Assembly (NCBI GenBank): GCA_951640165.1
Contig: OX621238.1
Span: 30,652,001 to 30,716,000 of the forward strand
Source of the DNA: Pseudoips prasinana
Taxonomy: Eukaryota > Arthropoda > Insecta > Lepidoptera > Nolidae
Direction: 5' to 3'
DNA: 64,000 nucleotides
Part shown: piece by piece, positions 56,481-64,000 of the stretch
Numbering within the stretch: the stretch's first letter is position 1
How the letters are laid out: every line of letters begins with the position of its first letter
Position numbers and translations under genes: made by a program
Notes under the pieces: generated by a model
What the model saw: the letters and a program-made list of their open reading frames with translations, nothing else
Told to the model about the DNA's origin: nothing
The model's database searches: none

Positions 56481-56642
56481 TTTTATTTTTCTTTATTACC
56501 TTTATGTCATAGATGTTATTACCTATTTATATTACCTTTATGCCTATGACGACCGGAAGCAAAGATGGTAGCTCCCGCGATCAACAAAATCGACGCTCTC
56601 TTACACAAGGAATTGCTTAGAACCGCCGAGACCTGGTGTACA

Positions 56643-56790
56643 TTGGGACTAGTCCCTCCCTCTTACCCACCACTGCAACTCCTGTAAGCCTCCAGGCTTA
56701 CAGGAGTTGCAGTGGCACACAATGAAATGAAACTGAGCGGTGAGGCTCAGGCATGTCCCGGGGAATCGCATTAACTGTCCTGAGACCTGG
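56643..56790 (-). mobile_element. LINE 3' UTR fragment containing a snap-back hairpin
   Basis: The flanks match the complement of 27641-27750 (ACTAGTCCCTCCCTCTTACC, CAGGCATGTCCCGGGGAATC). At 56670-56715 a perfect 21-bp stem with loop TCCA replaces the 9 bases AGGATCAAC of the 27-kb relative. Confidence 0.85.
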
Positions 56791-56824
56791 TATACAGGCC
56801 CAAATATATCTCATATATAGTATA

Positions 56825-57031
56825 CTAACTGTGCCCCGCGGTTTTACCCGCGTTAAATTTTATAAATTATCGCAGCTCCTCCCCCTTAGATGATATCGTG
56901 ATAATAAGTGTCCTATACGTTGACTCGACAAACAAACAAAAATTCTAAAAACTATATTTTTAGCTTCAATATCGATTGTAGATCACGCATCATCAGTTTT
57001 GATTTTCTTACGATTTTATTATATGTATAGA
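56825..57031 (-). mobile_element. Helitron, minus strand
   Basis: Minus strand starts TCTATACATATAATAAAATC and ends CGCGGGTAAAACCGCGGGGC-ACAGTTAG; the terminal CTAG is mutated to TTAG. Same family as 60068-60385. Confidence 0.8.
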
Positions 57032-57447
57032 TAACCAGTATACATATTGTTCGATATAACCTCTTAACATCAGCATTGATTTCAATATGGAGTAATTGTC
57101 AGCAACTTTATATTTTCCTGGGTTGCTAACAGACAGGGTGAAGGAATTATAATAGTATAATATCTTGTCTCTGATACTGTGGTCATGATTATATCATGAA
57201 CCCAATGTAGTATTTTAAATCTAATTTCTTTTCCACCTAGCTATTCTGTAAGCGTCTCATTTGATAGTCAAATCTCACTCAACTTAATTCGACACCAATC
57301 TCGCTTAATCTTGAAATAATACTGTATCAGGTTTGTAGAATAAACTAAAGAAATCGAAATAGAATATTAGATGATAGGAATTTGATATATCTAAACTCTA
57401 ATTGACAATAACTTGATACGAGCTAGCTAAATATCATTTCAGTAATA
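57032..57447. other. Unassigned
   Basis: AT-rich, no feature recognised. Confidence 0.45.
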
Positions 57448-57595
57448 AAATAATTTTTATAAATGTTTTCATACAAGATGTAGGTACCTAAATATCTATG
57501 TTACTAGAAATAATATCTAATGTATACAACTATATTACTACAAACATGTTCTGACTAATTACAAGCGCTTTTTTAAAGTCTACGTGAATAAAAAA
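57448..57595 (+). repeat. Repeat G (copy 2)
   Basis: Nearly identical to 29875-30030 over about 145 bp, differing by a few substitutions and a TAGG insertion. Confidence 0.65.
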
Positions 57596-57839
57596 AACAT
57601 TAAGAGATATCTCTAAAAAAAGAGGCAATCTGTTAGACAACCGTTTCCCAAAAACGTGGGTGTTTAATCAGAATATGCTTATTCCTAGTATTAATAATAT
57701 GAAGTGTAACATGAAAAAGAGTGGATGGCTTTCGAATCATATAAACGAACAAAATATATTCTACCATCTCTGAAAAAACGCTTAACGCGCAGTCGACACT
57801 TGAAAAATTGATCTACGATCTACTACGGTGATAGGCACA

Positions 57840-57923
57840 ATTACCGGGCTCTGCATACTAAACGAACACCTCTCCAAGATTGACGTCACAGACAGCCCCC
57901 TGTGCAGAGGATGCACTGAATTA
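57840..57923 (+). pseudogene. LINE ORF2 C-terminal scrap
   Basis: 28 codons read ITGLCILNEHLSKI then DSPLCRGCTEL, the cysteine-containing tail of I/jockey/R1-group LINEs. No other coding part of that element is near. Confidence 0.5.
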
Positions 57924-58009
57924 TTTTAATTTATTTATAGTTAAATAAAACCGTTAGTAACCAATTACATTAATTAACATAGAAACAATTACATAATTTA
58001 TTTTTAAGG

Positions 58010-58898
58010 TTACATACAAAATTCAATACGAAATACTGGACATCCTTGCATACTTTCTTTCGCAGAGAACCAAACGTATTCGCCTAATGTCTGTCCATCT
58101 ACCGGCAAACACATCGCATTCAGGAGGGCGTTTAGCACATCTAGGGTTCGACATACTGGAGACTTAGCTCTAGCGACAGTATGATGCAGCGGCTTCGCAA
58201 ATAATTCACGCTGGTGGCTGCACTGATGATGCCTACGACCAGGCACATATAACCGACAGAATAAATTAAGGAGCTCAGGACGGTCGATTTCTCCACGAAG
58301 GGTTTTACAGGCTACCGTAAGCAGACCAAAGCCTCTTCTTACCTCCAAAGAATTAAAACCTAACATTCCTAAAAGATAGTTAGTAGGGTATATACAAGGA
58401 TAGTTATATATAGGTTTTTTTGCACCTTTTCGATCATCAATATTTGGCAGCGACCCAAATATTGATGATCGAAAAGGTGCAAAAAAACCTTCCTTTGATT
58501 TCTATTTAGAAGGATATACAACTACTATCCTTGTATATACCCTACTAACTATCTTTTAGGAATGTTAGGTTTTAATTCTTTGGAGGTGAGAAGAGGCTTT
58601 GGTCTGCTTACGGTTCATGAGGGTTCCAGACACAGGCACTAGCCTCGAGTTTGCTTCGAACCAGACAATTGTAAAGAAGGCGGATGATCACTTGTGGGTT
58701 CTTAAAGTCACGGACATTACGCAAAACAAAACCCAACCGCCTAAACGATTCCTTGGCAACACCGGAAACATGATCACTAAATGTGAGACAGCGATCGAAG
58801 GTCACTCCCAAGTCCTTTATGTTGGTGACACGAGTAATTGGTTGACCACCTATGGTATAGTTAAAAAGAACGGTGAATATGAAGAAACACCAGCACAC
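58010..58898 (-). pseudogene. CR1/jockey-group LINE RT thumb and C-terminus, disrupted by inverted duplication
   Basis: From 58898 the minus strand reads YTIGGQPITRVTNIKDLGV, VRSKLEASACVWNPHEP up to about 58610. The normal next part (ILMIEKVQK, then CIYPTNYLLGMLGFNSLEV) appears only lower down at about 58489-58330 and continues to 58010. Between the two lies an inverted copy of the lower part. It is related to the LINE at 34390-38300 (WNPHEA, YPLMYPTLF) but is another subfamily. The RT core is missing; AAATAAATTA near 57930 may be the 3' end. The plus-strand open frame 58599-59033 is its antisense. Confidence 0.8.
58314..58614. repeat. 300-bp nested near-palindrome in the LINE fragment
   Basis: Outer arms 58314-58403 and 58525-58614 differ at one base. 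Inner arms 58413-58447 and 58455-58489 are perfect 35-mers around the loop CAGCGAC. Unequal unpaired segments of 9 and 35 bases separate them. Confidence 0.95.
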
Positions 58899-59151
58899 AT
58901 ACCGCTACCTGCTATACGTTTCTGCCAACGGGCAAAGTTCCTAAATGATCCAAAGACACTGCAGAGCACTCAAACCAAGCTTTTGAGACCTTTTAGACTT
59001 CTGGATGGAACTAAAATGGTTCGAGCCAAATAGCACGCATAATGGCCTAATCAGGAGGCTAAATGCAGAAAACAAATCGCCCAACTAATATGAAGTCCGT
59101 GGCATTATTTTCCAAGCGGCAGCAAGTTGTTTTAATATTTTTTTTATATAA

Positions 59152-59396
59152 TATTATGGGACATTATTCACACCCGACCATTCCAATTTAAGTAGAGCTT
59201 ATACTATGGAAATCTGATAGCTGATATACTACTTTTCTTTTGCAATAACTTATATAGATAATTACACCCAGACTCAGAACAAACAGATATGTTCATGCAC
59301 ACAAATATCTGTCGTGGGTGTGAATTGAACCCATGACTTGCGGCGTAAAAGGCAAGCATTTACCAACCACGCAAAACTGGCTCGTCAAAAGGTCGA
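59152..59396 (-). mobile_element. SINE-A, minus strand
   Basis: Head at the right (complement of AACTGGCTCGTCAAAAGG), GGTTCAATTCACACCC B-box region, body with GAACATATCTGTTTG and the 3' end at the left (complement of GGGACATTATTC). Confidence 0.8.
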
Positions 59397-59610
59397 TAGA
59401 CAAAAGGTATGCTAATTAAAAAAAAACTACAGTATACGATCCAGAATATTACTCAATGCCATGTTTACCCTTCGATGTTTGTATGAAAATAAAGAGCACC
59501 CTTGTGAGTTATTTATTATGAAGACAAACATTAAATATTTATTTGATACGCATAAAGTATGTCGGTATTGCTGTACGTAATTGACTTCGACGTAATGTAC
59601 GTATTTTGCC
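59397..59610. other. Unassigned
   Basis: Short stretch between SINE-A and the tandem array. Confidence 0.4.
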
Positions 59611-60595
59611 TTGTAAGGATCGACTTTGATGTACAATATTTTACTTGTGTTTTGTTAAGTAAAGACAATATTTAAAAATAGACGATATTGATGTGTGGTG
59701 ATGGCGGCGCTTATCAGAATATCATCATCCATATCGGATCAATTGTAAGGATCGACTATCATGTACACTATTATATGTTTTTGGTTAGGTAAAGACAATA
59801 TTTAAAAATAGACAATATTGATGTGTGGTGATGGCGGCGCTTTTCAGAATTTCGTCATCCATATGGAATCACTTGTAAGGATCGACTATCATGTACACTA
59901 TTATATGTTTTTGGTTAGGTAAAGACAATATTTAAAAATAGACAATATTGCTGTGTGGTGACGGTGGCGCTTATCAGAATATCGTCATCCAGTTCGGATC
60001 ACTTGTAAGGATCGACTTTGATGTACAATATTACATGTTTTTGTTAAGTAAAGACAATATTTAAAAATCTATATCTATACATATAATAAAATCGTAGGAA
60101 AGTCAAAACTGTACATTGAAATTTTTTTTAAAGGATTCTTGGGACTTGATCTACAATCCATATGGAAGCCAAAAATATAGTATTTAGAATTTTTGTCTGT
60201 TTGTCTGTATGCATGTCTGGGCTAAACTCAAAAAGTACTACATGGATTTACTTAAAATTTTGCATGAACATTACTAAGAGGTCGGGTCGACATATAGGCT
60301 ACATATTATCACGCTATCACTTACGGGGGAGGAGCTGTGATAATTTATAAAGTTTAACGCGGGTAAAACCGCGGGGCACAGCTAGTAGACAATATTGCTT
60401 TGTGGTGACGGCGGCGCTTATCAGAATATCGTCATTCATATCGGGGCAGCAGCTTCCTTTTGAGTACTATGCCTATTATACTGCGATCGCCAACCCGTCT
60501 GCTAAGCGTGGCCATTATGGCATATCCCCCAAAATTCTTAGGAGAGGGCTTGCCCAGCAGTGGACTGCTTCCAGCTGTAATGATGATAATGAAAG
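59611..60595 (+). repeat. ~130-bp tandem array running into the (ATG)n-tailed retroelement
   Basis: TTGTAAGGATCGACT recurs at 59611, 59743, 59873 and 60003 (132, 130 and 130 bp). Every unit contains AGACAATATTTAAAAATAGA and TGTGGTGATGGCGGCGCTTA. In the last unit, after a Helitron insertion, that motif continues at 60386 not into another unit but into GGGGCAGCAGCTTCCTTTTG and the retroelement body. The body ends in AATGATGATAATGA near 60595. The units are therefore best seen as 5' sub-repeats of this element. Confidence 0.85.
60068..60385 (+). mobile_element. Helitron inserted in the tandem array, exact A|T target
   Basis: Starts TCTATATCTATACATATAAT and ends CGCGGGTAAAACCGCGGGGC-ACAGCTAG; the perfect CGCGG…CCGCG hairpin lies 9 bases before CTAG. 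Deleting it restores TTTAAAAA|TAGACAATATTG, exactly as in the neighbouring units, so insertion was between A and T without duplication. 318 bp, non-coding. Confidence 0.95.
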
Positions 60596-60848
60596 ACAAT
60601 ATTTATTAGAATACATGCAATTAATATTACTGTTTACTACATAAGTTGAATTTTAACTAGGGATGTTTTATTTTAAGATTACAGTAGCTGAATGATAGTC
60701 ATCCCATTTAATATAATTTCCGTGTTTGTCTGTTCGTATGTCACCAGCGATATCCCTCAATGTTTACTGGTACATTTGGGATTGTTTAGACTCTAATTCA
60801 CACTGTTACGGCAAGACTTCTTATATGCATTTTTGTTGTTATAATATT
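60596..60848. other. Unassigned
   Basis: No feature recognised. Confidence 0.4.
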
Positions 60849-61085
60849 CTCCGAAGCACGGAGACGCTCAGAAAAAAAACTACTTTGGCGGTCGCCCATT
60901 TTTGAAGTGACCGTGAGCATAATTGCTTAATATATATTAAGCAATTATGCTCACGGTCACTTTCTGAGCGTCTCCGTGCTTCGGAGGGCACTTTAAGCTG
61001 TCGGTCCCAGTTGTAGCGATTAGGCAACAGTCGTTAAGCCATGTCAGAGGCCTAATGGGCGGTTTCAACAACTCTGAAACTAGGG
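60849..61085 (-). repeat. Repeat J folded back on itself
   Basis: The minus-strand copy runs from 61085 to about 60906. A perfect 56-bp palindrome (60906-60961) marks the turn. Outer arms CTCCGAAGCACGGAGACGCT (60849-60874) and its complement (60961-60986) are exact. A 31-base piece at 60875-60905 has no partner in the other arm. Confidence 0.9.
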
Positions 61086-61490
61086 TAACCACTGCCCATA
61101 CGATAGGTAAGTAAGTTCTCCTTATAAATTTTGAGCACTCATTCGCTTTAGATCACCCACACGTCTCTATGAGAGATATATGAGCGTAATTTGCGGTCGG
61201 TACGGGCTCAGTATAAGAATGGACAGTACGGAAACTACCTACAAACGGTGGAAATGGCGCACTCACACAAAATCAAAAACTCTCTATTCCGTAAAAAAAT
61301 TACATTTATGTGGAATCGTCATATTTTTTTACCCTACCGTGCAGTGCATGACGTGGCAGCTGCTGAGAAACACTGCCAGAAAACTCAGTAGGAATCCTTT
61401 TTTTAAATAAAATATACTTAAGATTAATTACAATCATGTGTGTTGACTCAGAACAACTCAATCCCAAGCACTTTTATCACTTAAATAATC
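61086..61490. other. Unassigned
   Basis: Two overlapping plus-strand frames (61180-61410) have no known motif. Confidence 0.4.
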
Positions 61491-61808
61491 TCATATTTTG
61501 TAATATGCCCTGCTACACAATTTGGCTTTAATAATTCTTTTAAACTTATTTGTAGACAATTCTCTAATATCATTGGGAAGTTTGTTATAGAATCTTATAC
61601 ATTGCATCAAACAAACATGCGCATCGACAAGACCTCTAAGTGGTTCCCGCGGTGCTGTCTTTAGTGAGTGCCGCGTTCGCAAATAAGTTAGGCTCGGCAA
61701 TCTTTTTAAAAAACTACGTGCGTATTGCGTAGAATACGGCTTTTTGAATTCGGCTTCATAAAACCGGGAGCTTTCGTATTTTAACCGTCCTGCTGATTTA
61801 TAAAACAA
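61491..61808 (-). pseudogene. LINE RT C-terminal fragment, 105 codons
   Basis: ARSFLKRLPSLTYLRTRHSL, CIRFYNKLPNDIRELS and FKRIIKAKL are typical of the last domain of CR1/Rex1/jockey-group RT proteins. The frame is open but starts mid-protein; the RT core is missing. Confidence 0.65.
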
Positions 61809-61922
61809 ATATGTTTTAATAAAAAATAATAATAGGTATCTACGTAAGGTACATTAAAAATTACAACCCTACAGCTTTAATAGAGCGTAGTATTATGCAC
61901 TCGTAGGTTCTGCACATTAAAA

Positions 61923-62416
61923 CTCCCGAGATGTTTCGGCACACAATATTTAATCGAACAGAGTAACGTTCTCATCTACCGTCGCCGCGTCGTACAAAGA
62001 ATGCCTCTTTAATAATTCTCCTACCCTATTTATATTTTTATCAGTGACAACCATTTGAAAGTCTAATATCGATTAATAATGGTTTTAGATTTAAAATTAT
62101 TATTGTAATTAATAAAATGATAATCGCTAATCAAATAAATAATCACAATGTAAATATATTATTATAACATAGCTCCCGAGATGTTTTCCGCACACAGTAT
62201 TTAATCGAACAGAGTAACGTTCTCATCTACCGTCGTACAAAGAATGTCTCTTTAATAATTCTCCTACCCTAATCATATTTTTATCAGTAACAACCATTTG
62301 AAAGTCTAATATCGATTAATAATAGTTTTAGATTTAAAATTATTATAGTAATTAATAAAATTATAATCGCTAATTAAATAAATAATCACAATGTAAATAT
62401 ATTATTATAACATAGC
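61923..62416. repeat. 250-bp direct tandem duplication
   Basis: CTCCCGAGATGTTT at 61923 recurs as CTCCCGAGATGTTTTC at 62173. The copies run in parallel to about 62172 and 62416 with roughly 5% differences and a 6-base deletion (GCCGCG lost) in the second. No family recognised. Confidence 0.9.
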
Positions 62417-63794
62417 AGCTAGGTCATAACCGTTGCGCGGCTATTGAGTACTTGATAACAGTAGGTAATTATTCCATCAACTAGGCTTAGTTACCTTACT
62501 GTCCATATTTATACTGTGCGACGGGTGTTCCAGTGTCACACATCCCCCATTTTTCATTAATTATAACTTTCGCTCAAACTTTTCAACAAACTTCGTCCAT
62601 ATATCAACTTTTATATTCCATAGCTGAAATATGATTTCATATAAGGATTTTTTGTATTCAATCAGTTGGTTGTTTACTCCAGATACCAGCGGCGTTGGGT
62701 GCGTATTTTTCTTATTTCTTTAGCCTTTTTATTTCAGATCAGAGTAAATAAATATTTTTTCATTAATTTATAAACATCTCAGCTGTTAAGATACTGACAA
62801 GATCCGCTCGGCTTGTCCTATTTTTAAGACTATATATTTATATAGTTAAGTTATACAATAATAATAAATAACTAAATATCCGCGACGTATCACATAGGGA
62901 CAAACTAGAGTATAGTTAAAATCTTGCTGCAAACTTGGTCATAATTCATAATCGGCGTAGGGATGTGCGCTAGTTGCGCGCACGCAAGGCCATTATCGAT
63001 AACAGAATCATTAAGGTTATCACGTAAACATACTGCATTCATTAAGTATGCAGGGTAACTAATGAATACTTATGTGTTTTTACGAGACTTCCTTCTCGTA
63101 AGAACACGTTAGTATCCATTAGTTAATTCTACAAACAGAAGGTAATTATATAAAAACTAATGTGTTTTACGTTCTTAATTACATACAAAGAAGGTAATTA
63201 ACAAATATGTTTTTGTCTCCTTTGCTACCCGCTAGTTGCGCCGTGCTATTAAGTATATATAAATCGCTACAAAAATAAATTAGATCATTCCTATTTTGGA
63301 TTACAAGAGTGACACAATGGCTTTTGCAAGCCATTTCCAATGTCTCCATTGAAAATTAGCAAAAATGTGTGGAACATGCAGAATTGCTGCAAGATGAAGA
63401 CTTAAGAAAAGCACATTTATGCTAAGAGTTCATCATTAATGTGGATGATGATGACGATGACTCAGACGAAGAATTTTAATTTTCTATTTTTAGTTTTATA
63501 TATACGTTCTTTTACGTTTATACATTTTATATGCTTTGTAGTAAATTTGGTAATAAAATAAAAAAACAATGTCTATTTATTTCTATCACCCATTTATAAA
63601 TATATAAAACTATCGATATCACTCATCAACTGCAGTAATGCACAGGACTACGTGTGGGCGTGGCCTGCCCATAAGGCCCGTGAGTGGGAAATAGGGCGAA
63701 ACACTCGAATGATTTATGACCGAGTCTGCAGCGAGATTTTAACTATACTATAAGCAAAGCTTGTACTATAGATACCAAATAATACTAAATGTCT
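62417..63794. other. Mostly unassigned; possible transposase C-terminus at about 63370-63479
   Basis: In plus frame, ELLQDEDLRKAH, a stop, then an acidic NVDDDDDD-SDEEF end before TAA looks like the tail of some transposase, but too little remains to name it. The rest is AT-rich. Confidence 0.35.
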
Positions 63795-63878
63795 TTGAAC
63801 TATTAAAACACTGCCATCGGATCCAAACCAGGCAGTTATACAGGCTCTGCCTAGGTGGGATCAAATGGCAATGTACTA
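63795..63878 (+). mobile_element. SINE-A-like 3' body
   Basis: ACAGGCTCTGCCTAGGTGGG and ATCAAATGGCAATGT parallel 17210-17245. Confidence 0.45.
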
Positions 63879-63893
63879 TATATATTATATGTA

Positions 63894-64000
63894 CAGACGC
63901 CACCACATCCAGCTACCCCAATCAGTCAAATTTCTTTTATAGATTTTCAACTTTATCACACAAACATAAGGTTCACTTTCAATTGAGGAAATTTGACAGA
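63894..64000 (-). mobile_element. MITE-1, cut by the window end
   Basis: CAGACGCCACCACATCCAGC preceded by TA, with the interior in minus orientation (CATAAGGTTCACTTTCAATT). The right TIR begins at AATTTGACAGA. Confidence 0.9.

Noticed and set aside
58599..59033. A 144-codon plus-strand frame
   Set aside because: Antisense to the RT fragment reading VRSKLEASACVWNPHEP on the minus strand.

Overview
The window looks like a piece of a moth or butterfly (Lepidoptera) genome. The evidence is the repeat content: tRNA-derived SINEs, RTE-type LINEs with (ATG)n/(CAT)n tails, Helitrons with the lepidopteran-type GCGGGGCACAGCTAG end, a cecropia-type mariner, short TA-flanked MITEs and R1-, CR1/jockey-type LINE fragments in an AT-rich background. 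No host protein-coding gene, rRNA or functional tRNA gene could be recognised. Nearly everything that can be named is a transposable element (TE) or a tandem repeat, so this is best read as a TE-dense intergenic or heterochromatic stretch.

Layout. 1-12 kb: SINE and LINE tails, MITEs, Helitrons, and a long AT-rich desert at about 3.8-7.8 kb. 12.7-13.9 kb: a 5'-truncated R1-clade LINE inserted in a 66-bp tandem repeat. 14-18 kb: nested SINEs, RTE tails and a MITE. 18.6-20.2 kb: a 1.5-kb Helitron with internal repeats. 23.7-27.8 kb: a 22-bp AT array, SINEs, a 435-residue RT fragment, a Harbinger-type element carrying a nested retro-insertion, and a LINE 3' end with a poly(A) tail. 32.8-34.1 kb: a complete mariner with an open transposase. 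34.3-38.3 kb: a full-length PHD/endonuclease/RT LINE inserted in a MITE. 42.3-43.3 kb: an 86-bp tandem array. 45.4-47.7 kb: an RTE LINE split by a DNA transposon with a 9-bp target duplication. 51-61 kb: minisatellite-bearing TIR element, candidate solo LTR, LINE pieces and a 130-bp array interrupted by a Helitron. 62 kb: a 250-bp tandem duplication.

How the parts relate. The window is a record of nested insertions, many with readable target-site duplications (TSDs) or empty sites: MITE in SINE, LINE in MITE, DNA transposon in RTE, Helitron in satellite, SINE in repeat J, LINE tail in repeat F. Only the mariner transposase is intact. The LINE at 34.4-38.3 kb is close, with one frameshift and one in-frame TGA.

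The most unusual pattern is a recurring set of near-perfect inverted duplications with very short loops, many inside retroelement fragments. In one case an unaltered relative 29 kb away suggests how the hairpin arose. I see no sign of a new multi-gene system. The novelty is in these rearrangements and in the unclassified DNA transposon at 46.3-47.3 kb.
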